Positions 24,743 through 37,200 of a DNA stretch of 64,000 nucleotides are shown here, in pieces. The position numbers were made by a program, and so were the translations under genes. Source of the stretch: Channallabes apus (lineage: Eukaryota; Chordata; Actinopteri; Siluriformes; Clariidae); the NCBI GenBank assembly GCA_030522415.1, contig CM060107.1, positions 47,389,807 through 47,453,806 of the forward strand, read 5' to 3'. How positions within the stretch are numbered: the stretch's first letter is position 1; each line of letters begins with the position of its first letter. Under the pieces are notes generated by a model. It saw only the letters and a list, made by a program, of their open reading frames with translations, did no database searches and was not told the origin of the DNA.

Positions 24743-24967
24743 AATCATTGAGGCGCTGGAGAGAATGATACGCTAAGATATGCTACAGCATGATTGGCAG
24801 GAGCTGGACTACCGACTTTTAAATTCCGACTTTTAAATTCAATCCAATTATATATATATATATATATATAATTGGATTGAATTTAAAAGTCGGTAGTCCA
24901 GCTCCTGCCAATCATGCTGTAGCATATCTTAGCGTATCATTCTCTCCAGCGCCTCAATGATTCTCTG
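24738..24967. repeat. 230-bp palindrome with AT-rich centre
   Basis: The left arm starts CAGAGAATCATTGAGGCGCT and the right arm ends with its exact reverse complement at 24967. The arms, over 100 bp each, look essentially perfect, except that the left one duplicates a 14-bp stretch (CGACTTTTAAATTC). The centre is a (TA)n run. The right arm is part of the mariner-like transposase; the left is an inverted copy of it. Confidence 0.92.
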
Positions 24968-25090
24968 CTTGAGCTCCTCTAGGCATGTAGGAAGATTAGG
25001 AGATAAAGGCCAGTCCTTTCACACAGCCCCATAAAAAAAAAATAAAAAAAAATCACAGGGTGTCAAGTCGGGTGAACGTGGTGGCCATTT
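24886..25090 (-). pseudogene. C-terminal relic of a DDxD mariner-like transposase
   Basis: Read on the minus strand it begins KWPPRSPDLTPCDFF, the block carrying the third catalytic Asp in DDxD relatives. A frameshift follows in an A/T run. Next come LPTCLEELKQRIIEALERM and, after another change, MLQ...WQELDYRL, the characteristic tail of this insect- and fish-type transposase group. The N-terminal HTH and the first two Asp blocks are missing. Confidence 0.75.
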
Positions 25091-25250
25091 CAACAGCCCA
25101 TCGTCATTATTACCGGCACACGCGATCCTTCTCCATCATTAAACTTACTTAGTTTTTATACATCTCGTTAACATTTGAGATCATCTGAGCAAGAATTGGC
25201 CGTGTTGTTAAGACTACGAAAGGATGTCACATTTTTTGGGACACCCTGTA

Positions 25251-27239
25251 TAACTAGATGACTTATAAATAATAAGATATAAAAAAAATATGATCATTAG
25301 TATGAATATTTTTTTTTTGACTGTGTGAGGTTAAGAAATCCTGAATTCGGTCTAGCGTTGCTCAATTGATCGCATATTAAGGAATCAAATACCCAATATG
25401 AATCAAATCACAACTTTTAAAGGCTAAAGGTTATATACGCATACTCTGGAATTTATGTAGTTTGTCAATAAAAATTTAAGCATTGATTTTTTAAATTATT
25501 ATTATTATTAATTTGATGTGATAAATAACTATTGCTAAACATCCTCCTAATGAGATCATTTTTGTCCAGTTATTTGCTGTTACTTAATGCTGTAGCTTAG
25601 ACAAATACTTTTGAATTCAAAAAAGGTATTTTTAATAGTTAAATATCACAGTTTAAATCATAATCACAACATATGTCAAAAGTGTGATTTATTATATATT
25701 TTTTTTAAATCAAATTAAACCTAGAGGATTGTTGGCGAGAGATGAAGCATGTTTTTAAACGCAGTTTAAAGTATAAAACTATGCGAGTTACCCTGGATTT
25801 TGCGCAGTAAATACACTGTTTTTTCCTTTGATATAATTGTTTTAAGGAGGTTTTTTTTTTTATGCACTTCTATCAAATTTTTTTTTGCTTTCTTGTTCTC
25901 TTCAGGGGCGATGTAGAATCCAGACATTTCGGCATTGACATTATTATATCAATACAATATTGGGTAACGTTTGTTTGAACTTAATTTCCTTACATTTCTA
26001 GTTTCAGAGGTGCAGTTCAGGGTGCATTGACGTGCTTCAAACACTACAGCAAGCCTTTGATTATTTGAAGACATGTCGAACACAAGTGAGTTACTCAAAA
26101 TGTGTGTGTCAAATTCATCGACTTCAATAAATATATCCCGAATTTAACACTTTAATGTGAAATAACTTCAAACTGCATCCTAAAGCGAAACCAGATGAAA
26201 TTCTTTATATGAGGAAAGTTTCCAAAGTTTATAAATCTTTTTTTTTTTTTTTGGAGACTCTGTCTGTCTGCATAACATTAAGTAAACCAAGGCCTGAGTG
26301 TGTTAAAATTTACCTCTCCACGCTTGCGCTACTGCAAATGTTTGCTCACCAGGCTTGTCCTAAAACAAAGTTTATCTCTCCAGGATTGTAGCGAAGCAAA
26401 CACGAGTCCTTCAGAGTTGTCCTGAGGCATGCATTACCTCCCTAGACATGTCCTGAAGTAAACAGTAGCTCTTCAGGCTTTACCAACCAGCAAACATTAG
26501 CTCATTTGGCTTGTCCTTAAAGCACAGCTCAGGGACCCAAGATAGGACACTGAATAAAAGACGCGAGCATTTAGGAAAGATCAGGGAGAGGAAACTCGGG
26601 GAAAGTAGGCCAAGAGTCATTAATTCTGGTCCTGGAAGGCAAGAATTAGGCCATTTCCTGGCTCAAAGACAGCTCACTAGTGACTTAGCAGATGGTGTGT
26701 TAATGAAAAAAAATCACCAATCTCGGCCCTTCAAGACGGTCAAAAATGACCCTAGTTGTAGACATGAAACTGGTTATCGAATCCGGATAAGTACAAGTAG
26801 CCTGATTTGCTCCGTAATGAAGACAGATGGCAGATATTCTGCCTGACGTAGAGAGCAGGATTTCAAGCACTTCACACAGAAGCAATCTGTCAGCGAGTGG
26901 AAAGAAAGGAGGGATGAGTCTGCAGCACATATGATGTCTGTTCGTCCAACAGAACATCACACAAATCATTTTAATAAAAGTTCAAATAGTGGTCAAGCAC
27001 TCCTCCAGGAACTTTTACAAAAGAGCCAGTTTACCATATTCGGCTCGACATGACAGTCACAAAACGAACGGGGTTGCTAGAAGGAGAAAAAAGAAGAAGA
27101 AGAAGAAGAAGAAGAAGGAAAAAAAAAACGACTTTATATCATTTCTAAAAGGACGTCCATTTGAGATGACCTGCCAACTATTCAGTATTCAGACAACATT
27201 AGCACTTTGTTGCAAGGCTGTGGACGGTAATTACAGCTC
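25251..27239. other. No gene seen; (GAA)n at about 27092-27117
   Basis: AT-rich DNA with poly-T at 26230-26251 and an A/G-rich (GAA)n run. No domains are recognised. Confidence 0.45.
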
Positions 27240-27249
27240 TGAGACATTT

Positions 27250-27935
27250 ACATTTACTTCTAATTTCATAAACAACAATGTCAGAACATGGCTGCTGAAA
27301 AGCAGGCTCAAAGTCAGGCAAAGACAACAACTAAGGAAATTTAAAATGACTGGAACTGGATTAATGACAATCCAAGACATTATTAAAACCTGGAAAGTGT
27401 ACTCAAGTGCCAACTTTCTAGAATTTATCTGGCCAGAAACAAATCACGTTGCATCACCATAAAAATGGGACTAAAAACCAATTGTTAATGAAAGTACATG
27501 AAAAAGCTTCAATTCACTATCAAGCATAAAGCTTGGACTGTGGAGCAATAGAAATAGATCATGTGGTCTGATGAGGCAAGATCGATCCTATTCCACAGAG
27601 ATGGGTGCATCAGGGAAAGGAGGAAAGTGCAATGCACCCACCATGCATAGTGTCCACTGTACAAGCCTCTGGAGGCATGATGTCATGATCTGGTATTGCT
27701 TCAGTTGGTCAGGTCTAGGATTATTACGGCAATCAAATAAATTCAGTTGATGACCTGAAGGTATTGAATGACCAGGGTATATAGTATATAACCATATTCT
27801 AGTTCTCCAATTGAAAAAGAGTGCATCTGAGAGCACGAGGAGTCATTTTCGCAATTGAATTGGCCACTACATTATCCTAACATTAACCTCATTGAAAGTC
27901 CTAGAGGTGTGCTGGAGAAAACGTTGGAGTGTGGT
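27250..27935 (+). mobile_element. Old Tc1-like transposase relic
   Basis: Scattered blocks in shifting plus-strand frames match the order of a Tc1-like transposase. About 27555-27600 reads MWSDEARSILFHRDG (first Asp block). About 27660-27720 reads like the ASGG...MIWG glycine block with damage. About 27840-27920 reads EESFSQLNWP followed by a decayed SPDLNPIE block and VLEKTL. No terminal repeats are recognised. Many stops and frameshifts make this one of the oldest Tc1 copies in the window. Confidence 0.65.
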
Positions 27936-28264
27936 CTGATTTTTTCGTCATCGATACGAGAAACATTCTGATAATGCAGTAAAGGTAGCATAAACATGTT
28001 TTTAATATAAAAGCACATTGCTGTCTGTTTTGGTGTATAATATAATGACTTGGTGAAGCTACTTGGGGCTGCAGCAGCTCCATTTTTTCTTGACCAACAG
28101 CACCAAGTGCAGCACTTTTATAGCTTAACTAGCGTGTGTATGCTAGTAGTAGTAGTAGTAAAAATTGTTTGTAGAAATGTAATCAGTGATATTATTATTT
28201 CAGGTTGAAGCCCAAGTACATGTCTGCCTGTCTTTGTATGCAGCAGAATTCTCTGTCTAACTTA

Positions 28265-28425
28265 TTAATACATTCATTCATTCATTCATCTTCTATACCG
28301 CTTTATCCTGTATTTAGGGTCGCGGGGACCTGGAGCCTATCCCAGGAGACTCTGGGCACGAGGCAGGGTACACCCTGGACAGCGTGCCAATCCATCACAG
28401 GGCACACACACATACACTATGGTCA
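28265..28425 (-). repeat. tRNA-derived SINE, 3' half only, minus orientation
   Basis: It begins with the reversed tail (ATTC)n, then TTCTATACCGCTTTATCCTG and CTATCCCAGGAGACTCTGGG, and stops at GGGCACACACACATACAC. The core and tRNA-like head are missing, as in a 5'-truncated retrotransposition. Confidence 0.88.
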
Positions 28426-31215
28426 TAGTTATTAAAAAAACTATGAAATAGAAATTAAAAAAACTAGATCGGATAAAGATTAAGTTTTGTCTTAAAATGA
28501 TTCTATTGTGTTAAAATTCACTTATACCACTTCAGGGCTGTTTACATGAACTAAACGCAGTATTTTGTTAAAATAGATTATTAAATCCAGCACATACTGT
28601 ACTGTAACTCTTTACAACATGGCTTTCATCATTTTGACGTCACTTCCGGTGCAGGTTAAACTTCAGGCAGATCTTCAAGTACTGCAAGAGTTTAATAAAA
28701 CTCTGTCCCGCAGTCGATTTACGACGCGCCCAAAGTTTGATGCATGTGCAGTACGCTGTCAAAACTTGCAATGTATAATCTGGCACAAAACGGCTCATTT
28801 TCTACTCAACATTTCGATTGAATTTATTGCGCAGGTTTAACTTTAGACGAATACTTAGGGACTGGCAACGTTCCATTAAATTCTGTGCAGCCAGTTTTGC
28901 GTGATGCTGTGACCAAATCTGGCTAGACAGGCAGAGACAGACACATACAATACAAAGACCTCCAATGTGTGAAACGTAAAGGTACAACACCTTTCTTGTA
29001 TTTATACAGTAGAAAGTGAGTTTCATTTTACCTAGTTAACGTTAACAATTATATAACTTACTACAGTTTATATGATGAATTTATGTTTAAATTAATAGGC
29101 TTTTAGTGTCCTGTAGTGTTATGTGAAACTAACACCTTATCACTTGTTATTTAAACAATAAGGGAATACCATTAGATTAGGACAGGTCTGTAAAGTTCAG
29201 CAAAATATGCCGAAGATGTTATGTTTGTATCGAGAAAAATATTCGATTATTTGATGATTACATCACTGAAATGTCAGTTTTCAAATAGCAATTCTAACAT
29301 TTCTATCGCGCTCAGATTTCGTTAAACTGTCCTGATGCTATTCTATCGATACCGCTTTACCCACAAGCCTCAGTAGATGCTCGCTACAGAATGCTAGTTC
29401 TCTTCTCTCCTCCTCTCTCCTTTTAAAGCAGGTGTCACTGTTGGAAACTTTGATGGGAGGATGAAGTAGAATTATCTTTGTAGGCACAAAAAAAAAAAAA
29501 CCCAAAAAAAAACACTGAGAGTGAACTGCAGCGACGGCAATCAGCTCAGCGTGTGTTCCCTCCTACGAGTCGAATATCAGCGTGGAAAAGTAGCATAAGC
29601 TGATGTACAATCTCTCTCTCTCTCTCTCTCTAGTCTATCTGTCTTGCTAACCTGGCTTAGCGGTGCGGCTCTCCGTCTGTCCGCGTTATGCCTGCTTGCC
29701 AGCTACGCAGCACTTCCAGTATATTTGCATGCACGCCCTCACACTACAGTTATTTTTGGAGAGAAACCTCTTCTCTACCAAAACTTTCCAAAGAAAAAGT
29801 GTTTCAGCAGCAGCAGCGGCGACACAAACCCACCAGCATCTCAGGTTCTCTCAGTCGCTATGGATCGTAAGTGCGCTTTCAGAGTCTGTAGAGAGTGCAC
29901 TACTGTATGTTTGGCTCCTTCCTCATTCCACAGTACTGTACAGTATGTGACAAGTTTCCTACCAGAGTGGAGCTCAGTGGGAGATGATTCTCGTGTCCTA
30001 TTTTATTGCGTGTTTGCATTTTCACACTTTCACGTAAACTCAGGCGACATGAAAATGCAGCTTCTTGCATATCCGTCCTGATCCATGATGTGCAACTCAC
30101 TGCTCATGCTCGACGTTGAGGAACTTTAACGCCTAGTTATAACGGGGTCAATCCTGGCAAACCGCAGAGACATTAGGGTGAAAAGATACGAATAAAAACC
30201 CAGAAAAGGACATTTTGAAGAAATGCTGATAGAACTATCAGACGTAATGGGTCAGAAGATATCATCGCCACTCAGACATGTCTCCCAAATGATGAGGAAC
30301 CGCATTAACTGCGATGCGCATCTAAAACCATCAACGATATTGCAATCGGAATGTTTTTGTTAGTTAGATAAGAGATTCTCATTAAACGATCATGTTATTA
30401 ACCCTCTTCACTCAGAACCATAAAAGGATGGATTTTCTTTTTCAAGTAAAACAGCACCAGTGAGCTCATTTGCTTTCTTTGTTGCTGTTATTGATTTTGA
30501 TCAAATTTCTGTGCATTTTGAATTGTTTGGTGCTTTTAGTAGCTCGCGTTTTAGGTGTCCTTTGAATTAAAGCAAACTATTGGGGGGAATTTAGAGAGTT
30601 ATGTTTTACAGTAGTTAAAAACAAGATAATATTTTACCGTTCGTGTCAAACAGGGACTTTTGATTGTACAGGATAACAGGCCGCAGTTATGAAAGCAAAA
30701 AGTCATTTTATTTCTCTATATAATCCGCTGCTACACTAATTCACTTATCCCAGTGTTCCGCTAGTGCTTGGACACCATCAAGGTAGAAAGTTTTCTCAGT
30801 TCGCCCGAGCTTTGATTGGACAGCCTGTCTGACTCATGTCTGAAACGCTGGCCTCCCAGGAACTCCTTTAATGGACCAAACATGTGGAATTGTCTTTGAG
30901 CAGAGCTCATGATATTATGGGGGATGTGGCAACAACTTTTTACTTTTACAGTTCCCACAGATATGCAGCAAGTTATCCGTCAATTTTTAAATCATTGGAA
31001 CAGATGCAGTGGGCTCTCAACCGCCTCTGGTTACTGCGGCAAAGAGTCTCATCACCGTCCCACTCATGAGAAATGGTATCCGGGTAAGTCCCAGATTGAC
31101 TTGAACGCACCTCCTTTCATAAATCTGCCTATTCAGCACTCAAAACATCTAACTCTATCCTTTGGTCCAGTTTATTTTAGGCAAATGTGAATACAGCTCT
31201 CACGAGCGGTCTCAC
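28426..31215. other. No confirmed gene; possible small plus-strand exons
   Basis: This is presumed to lie within or just beyond the 3' part of mei4. A (CT)n tract at 29609-29631 is followed by ATGGATC|GTAAGTG near 29861-29870. A 132-nt open block at 30952-31083 sits between TTTTTACTTTTACAG and GTAAGT. These could be exons of an unknown transcript antisense to mei4 (see findings), but no protein family is recognised. No match to the expected mei4 C-terminal exon was seen on the minus strand. Confidence 0.35.
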
Positions 31216-31347
31216 CTGGCAGGCGTTCCAGAGATCCTCAGCGAGGCAGACGATGCGGGAAAGCACGAGTTTAACTAGTAGAGATCTGAGCGCGCTGGCG
31301 CCTCCTAGACAGATCAGACACTCCGTCAGATTGTCCTGCACCGCAAA
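31216..31347 (-). CDS. mei4: Meiosis-specific protein MEI4, internal coding exon (fourth here)
   Basis: The 132-nt exon encodes 44 residues, FAVQDNLTECLICLGGASAL then RSLLVKLVLSRIVCLAEDLW and NACQ. It has a strong acceptor (TTTTGTCTTGTTTTTCCTTGCAG) and a good donor (CAG|GTGAGA), and it is phase 0 at both ends. It continues exactly where the exon ending at 40166 stops: SNSQLNK|FAVQ parallels the mammalian GNNHINQFQVQ, and CLGGASALRSLLVKLVLS parallels the following helical repeat. MEI4 works with REC114 on meiotic chromosome axes to promote SPO11-dependent double-strand breaks. About 85 further residues are expected; their exon(s) were not found in 1-31215. Confidence 0.82.
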
Positions 31348-34300
31348 CTGCAAGGAAAAACAAGACAAAACAAGACATCACGGAGACACAGCTTAACGCT
31401 GAATCGTTTAAAAAAAAAAAAAAGTCAGGCAATTATTACAGTGACAAATATGCTTTCCACATGCCTATAGTCGTATAGAACCGGCTGCGTGAATGCAGGC
31501 GCGCGGGCTTACGTAGAACCTATCTGAATCATTTCTCTCTGAAGCATTAGATCTGTCATGAATAACACTTCCAACCATAGCAAAAGGCTACATTTATTTT
31601 TTTCTATGCATTTTAAAACAGGCTATTCTCTGAACTATTAGTTGCCCATGGTGCCATTCGGAAATGAGCTAGGAGAGAAAGAGTGAGATTCTGCATACAC
31701 AGACATATATATATATATGTATATATATAAAAAAAAAATTTAACACCTCTAAAAGGTTTGTGGCAGCCGTAAATGCACCGGGGGTAAATTGACACTGCGG
31801 ACTGAGCACCTGAGGGTGCGATAAGAAGCCGTTCGATCTCCTATTGAGCAAACAGGGACGGCTGATGATGGGGAGGGAAAAAAGGGGCCTTATGTAACGG
31901 GTACTGAAAACATGCTTGTGCAATGCTCGTGTGTCTTAACATTTTTTTTTTCCTTTTTACATATAACTCAACACAACACAGCAGTGAGTTTTCTGAGACT
32001 GTGGCTTTTAAAGGTCACAGCTCGAACTTGTACAAAAAGGCCAAACCACCTACAGGCATACAATGAGCGCTAATTATAGGACATTTATTTAATACTAGAT
32101 GTGCCCACAACGTCGTGGAATTTAATTGCATGCCCACGAGTGCGTAAAATATATATATACAGCGACATCTGTTGCATTTTGGAATGGACAAAATTTTTTA
32201 CGTTGTATCGTGAAGTGCGCGGTATAAAAGGTGTACGATTGCATTTATTCATTAGATTTTAATTGCACACTCATTAGCATGAATTAAAAACATGCAGCAC
32301 TATCTAACGATATTTTCACGGTCGATTTTTTTTTCTATTTGATAAGTGCGTTTTCCATTTACTTTTCACAGAAGCATACATTTTCTATGGAAACCCTATT
32401 AAAATTCATTCAGTAGTTTTTACGTGATGCGTGCACAGACAGACAAACATTTCAAAAACCTTAAAAAAAAAACATCTTGATGTGGTGTATTACTCAAGTT
32501 ATTTTTTTGCAAATATTTTTACTGTAATGGACGTTATTCGCCAACTTTACAGTTTTATTATCTGTATAAAAAAATTTATAATTTCAAAGCTTCTTTTTGA
32601 AGAAGAAGGATAAAGGAAAGTTGACATACAAGCTCGTTCTCCTTAAAACAGGAGCGACTCTCCCAGGTCAGACTGCATTCTCCGAACTGTAAACAGCAGA
32701 TTAACGGCGTGCATTAAAGCACAACTCAGTTATGCATGCAGGATGGACCGTTTCGAAAAATGAGCTGAAGATAAATTCTTTAAGAATGTAATTAAAACAC
32801 GGGGGCATCAGCGAGCCGCACGGCCGCAGTGCTGACGGATGAAAGAGGAAGTCTGGAAGGAAATGAAACAGGAGAGAGCGAAGAAATTTCCAATCCCAGG
32901 CTCATCATCAGAGAATGTCACTGGCTTAATGGAACGCTGGGAAAATGAAAGAATGGAAATGACTTACAAACAACAACAAAAAAAACCCTACCTGAAATAA
33001 GAAGTCACTCGTCCTCCTTTTTCTTCTTTTTTTTTGTCAATACACAATATTTGGACAACCTTATATTTATTTTTTTCTTATAAGATTCTTGGGAATAACG
33101 TTTTACATGCAAAATGTGCTGAAACACAATTCAAAAGAAGGAGTAAAGCAAGTGTGAAAGATTTAATAGTACAAGAAATGCATGCACAGTTTGTTTTTAA
33201 GCTTTGCACATTTACTTGGAGTATTTAGGATACCGGACAAGCCGGAATATTAAAGCTGGGGTATTATCTAGATATTGTGTTTGTTTTTTTGTTTTGTTTT
33301 TTGATTCAGCAGTACTAATGTTTACTGATTTTGAGGTATTAAAATCTACTAAAAGTATATACTAAAAGTCCAGTAGGATTTTACCCTACAGTCCAGAAGT
33401 GGCGGCACCAAAAACTCAAACTCAAAAAGTCAAGAAGCAATACTCTCGCAAAACACGAGGATTTGTGAAAGATGTAAGCGGCTTGTTTTTTCTGTATATA
33501 TTTCATAATATTTATCTAAATAAATTTTTATAAATTTGAGCATTAATCAGTCGCAAATTTACCAAAATCATTTTTAAAGTTTAACTCGATTCTGCTTAGA
33601 AAATTGACTCAATGGTTCAAATCGACAATTCAACAAATGAACGACTGAATTGCGTAATCGATGTAGTTCTTACACATGCTTTGTATCATTTATACGAGTT
33701 AACAACCAGTTGAACGAGAAACCTGCCTAAAATTATTTTTTTCCCCCCAACATTTCTTTTTTCAATTGCTACTCCGAGCTCAATTGAATCTCGACTCTTT
33801 AACTTCAGGAGACGAATCTGTTCCTGCTGAATGATTAAGAACACCGAGCTTTATTGTGTATGTTCATCACGCTCGCGGTGTCAGTCCTAATAGAACCATG
33901 AAGCCTAATCTCAAAGCTCTTGATAACCACAAAGACATGCAGATCCCAGACTCAGGAAATGACATGTCAAGTTAAAAAGAGTTACAGTGTTATTGTAAGC
34001 GAGCTGCTATCCAATCAGCTCGCTTCCCTCTTAGACAAGGGGACGTGTTTTTATACGCCACATTATTTGCTGCTTCATTCGCGGGCATTCAGCCTCCACC
34101 TGCGTCCACTCGGCCTGCTGGGGATTCGGGATGTTTTTTTTGTTTTTGTTTTTTTTAAACTTGTCATGTACAGTTAGTAAACTATTTTATTTTTGTGCCA
34201 ATATACTGTAAAATATAAATATAGCCTAAATCGTGGGAATGATTCAAAGCTGCTGAGACAAAGAATCGTCTCTTTAGGTAGATTTGATCTTTTTTGCGTA

Positions 34301-35128
34301 AACTAAAAGGTAATTTATGTGTAATTGATGTCCTTTTACTTAAAAAAAAAAAAAAGGAATCTGATTTTCCCCCCTAATATGACCTCATATAAGATGATGT
34401 GATGTCCTGGATCAATATGCAAATCTGCCGAGCTCCATTTTCAAGAGCTACTGTAGATAATTAAAGACTAGTGGGTATCAGCTAAGTGTTAATGTCTAGC
34501 CTAGCCTCCTTTAACTCTTAATAAGGAGCTGTGGAGGAGATAAATGCGCAGCCATAGTCTTTAGTCTCTCCCGATAGCTTTAAAAGTACCACATATTATT
34601 TGTATCCTTGATAAAATGTCAGTCATTTTTTTTTTTTTTTAATCTCGAAATATTTATTACTGCAGAAAAGTGCAGCACTTACGCGTAAAAGAGAAACGTC
34701 ACGACATTCAAGTGCAAGAAATACGGCATTAGCGAGGCTGGACATGGTTGACATCTGAACCGGGACTTAGTCACATGGGATTACATCACATCGACACAAC
34801 GTTCAATCAAGGTGCACTGAAGTGTGTGCTGCTTCATACGTAGGATTGTTAATGATGGTGGTTAAAACCGCTCACTATGACAGGGTTGTGATTTCCTGTG
34901 ACGGACTGCAAAGGTCATCTCGCTCTCAGGTCACAGTAATCATTATAGGCATCGAGGCTGACGGAGGGAATGAAGATGGTGCCATGGTTACCGGAAATGA
35001 AGCCACGCTTAAATCCAAAAACGCGCTCAATTTCTGGACAAGTGGAAAATGAAACATCATGATATGAGGGAAAAACTATATATCTACAGTACTGTATATT
35101 GCACAAGCACAATTTTTATGATTATATA
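31348..35128. other. mei4 intron, left part; no other gene recognised
   Basis: Mostly unannotated AT-rich intron. A stretch at about 32093-32455 (ATTCATTCAGTAGTTTTTACG, then ACAGACAGACAAAC) resembles the 3' flank of a widespread non-LTR repeat. A possible plus-strand exon start occurs at 33392 after CCCTACAG. Poly-A/T runs lie at 34341-34354 and 34627-34640. Confidence 0.45.
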
Positions 35129-35246
35129 GTGGTGGCCAAAAGTTCCAATTTCTTGCGTAAAGAATTGATTTTATTTTATTATTGAAAAAATGAGAACGTG
35201 ATTAAAACATTGAACTTCCCTTGTCCCAATATTTTGGCCACCAGTC
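35129..35246. repeat. Tc1-type MITE, about 118 bp
   Basis: It starts GTGGTGGCCAAAAGTT after a TA and ends ATATTTTGGCCACCAGT; the ends are inverted repeats in the style of Tc1 termini. The interior is AT-rich and non-coding. Confidence 0.75.
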
Positions 35247-36844
35247 TGTGTACTGTAGAATATTTTTTCTTCTTTCAGCAATCAGTCATGGTATTTGTCA
35301 TTGCATGAAAAGGTTATCAATTCGTCAGTGAACTTTACAGCTACGAGCTGTGGTGTATTAAGGGGGAAATAAAAAATAAAAAAAGTCTGGCTGGCTTCTT
35401 TATTATTCCTCGATATGTTTAACCGCAAGCTCACTGCATGTTGTTCCTCGGTCTGTTATTGGTCCAGGTCTGATTAAACCATCTAGTCAAAATTGTTCTC
35501 CCGACAGCCAGGTTGTTTCTCGGGTGATGCATGTACAAGGCTGCAATCAATAGGAAGTAGGGTTTATTTTCTTTCTTGCTCTGATTGATGAGCTTATTTA
35601 TCCTCCAGGCAACAATGAACAAAAATAACGGTCTGGACAAGAGACCTGCTTGTCTCAGGCTACTGATTTGTCTCCAATTACTTGTACAAGTTTAAATTTT
35701 ATTACACATTACAAATTCAACTCTTTGATATGCTAAAAAAAAAAAAAACTACAAAACAAAGCAACTAGGATTATAATACATATTCCACTGAAAGCAGTGA
35801 TCACGAGCACCAATGATTTTCTGTCTCAACTACTGAAACTTGTTTTGGAGCTCATAGGTTAGGCTAATACAGTATATTTCTGTTCTTTAGTGTTTAGTGA
35901 AGCCTTATCAGTCTTTGTTTGAAGGAAGCCACTGACTCAGCTTTTCCAAAAGCCAGGGAAGTTCATTCGGTCCACCACATGGGTACCAAATCCAGAACTT
36001 CACAGTATTTATACTGCATGACTTTCTTTCGTCTTCACTCAAATATACGTAGCTTGATGATCACTGGTGTACGGAACAACAGGGTACAGAACATTTGACC
36101 AGCACCTTCAGGTACCAAGTTGTCTAATCCTTAAAGAATCCCAGTTCTCAGTTGTCTAATCCTTAAGGTTTCTCGGAAGAGTGGCCTACAATGAACAGCA
36201 TGAACAGAAACATGAACAGCATGTGATACTTCTAGTTCTAGACAACCTACTGTTCAGGAATTTCAGGAACTTGTCAGCAGTCTCACTGAGCTAAATTGAG
36301 TTGGATGGCAAAATATTTTCAATCCTGTTCTGGTTAGCCATATCTCAAGTGGCAGAAAGGGGATCTACCCAATAGTAGACAGGTGGTTTTAGTTTGGTGT
36401 AAATCAGTTTGCACAATTGGTTGCCACTATTTTTTAAAAGATTTTCAATTGACACATGAAAAAAATACCGTAATGCGCTGGTGCATGTACGTACTGTAGT
36501 TCCAGTAAAGGGAGCTTCTAACTTTGTAGAAATAGTCCGGGGAAAGACCACATGCTGGTGTGAATAGGGTTTAAGTATGTGACAAGAGGAACACGTCATA
36601 GTTGAAAGTCTTTCTGGCTTTTTGTCGAGAGGGCAAACACAGTACGCTGCATCAGCGATGATAGAATCAGGAGAAGATAAAGATTCTGCCTACGTCAATT
36701 CGCCCTTTCCAAGTACATGCTTTATTTTTTTTCTCCCATGGTCTGTCTTGTTACACTGTTGAAGTTATGTGCTGCCTTTCAGCCCCGTTAACTTGCAACT
36801 CCAGCCAAGCATAACAAGCATAACTCTGTGGCCTCTTACAGCTT
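35247..36844. other. mei4 intron; no gene seen
   Basis: Contains poly-A at 35736-35748 and a short duplicated phrase, GTTGTCTAATCCTTAA, at about 36119 and 36149. No domain-bearing frame is seen. Confidence 0.45.
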
Positions 36845-36965
36845 CCAGTCGGTGGGCACGTTCTTCTCATGCTTGGTGAGTCCGCACCCTCCGCAGTCCA
36901 AAGACTGATTGGCTTTCCCAAATTGTCCATAGTGAATGACTGGGTTTATGCGTAACAAGAGAAAT
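36845..36965 (+). repeat. Highly diverged SINE core fragment
   Basis: TTCTCATGCTTGGTGAGT, then CGCAGTCCAAAGACTGATTGG and CCCAAATTGTCCATAGTGAA follow the order of the Mermaid-type core. Both ends are lost. Confidence 0.55.
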
Positions 36966-37200
36966 GGGGCATTTACTGTAGCAGCATTACTTCGCCCTTT
37001 AGCAATAACTAATGGTGTGAAGGTCACAGGTCAGGGCAGCCAATCATTATTTGCGATGTTGACTAGATGGATGGGTAGTGTGGTGTTTTTTAGGAAAAAA
37101 TAGGACAAGTTTTTCTCAATACAAAGGTCTATATTGATGGCCACCCAAGTCCATTTGGCGGAGGTTGTCGTAATTCATAACGAATTAATTCATTAATTCA

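Larger units (their letters stand above)
22586..25248 (-). mobile_element. Mariner-like (DDxD) element, decayed, host of nested insertions
   Basis: Ends are CAGGGTGTCCCAAAAAAA at the left and TTTTTTGGGACACCCTG at the right, perfect mirror termini flanked by TA (22584-22585, 25249-25250). Only the C-terminal part of its transposase remains, on the minus strand at about 24886-25090. The 2663-bp span is inflated by a Tc1 element (23068-24703), microsatellites and a palindrome. Confidence 0.8.

Noticed and set aside
26700..26969. Minus-strand frame with LLLCEVLEILL, considered as MEI4 C-terminus
   Set aside because: Only a short Leu/Glu similarity; the flanking conserved residues are absent and the phase cannot be confirmed.
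30761..30958. Candidate terminal mei4 exon on the minus strand
   Set aside because: The translation (FHMFGPLKEFLGGQRFRHE) has no resemblance to the expected C-terminal helix and lacks a good acceptor.
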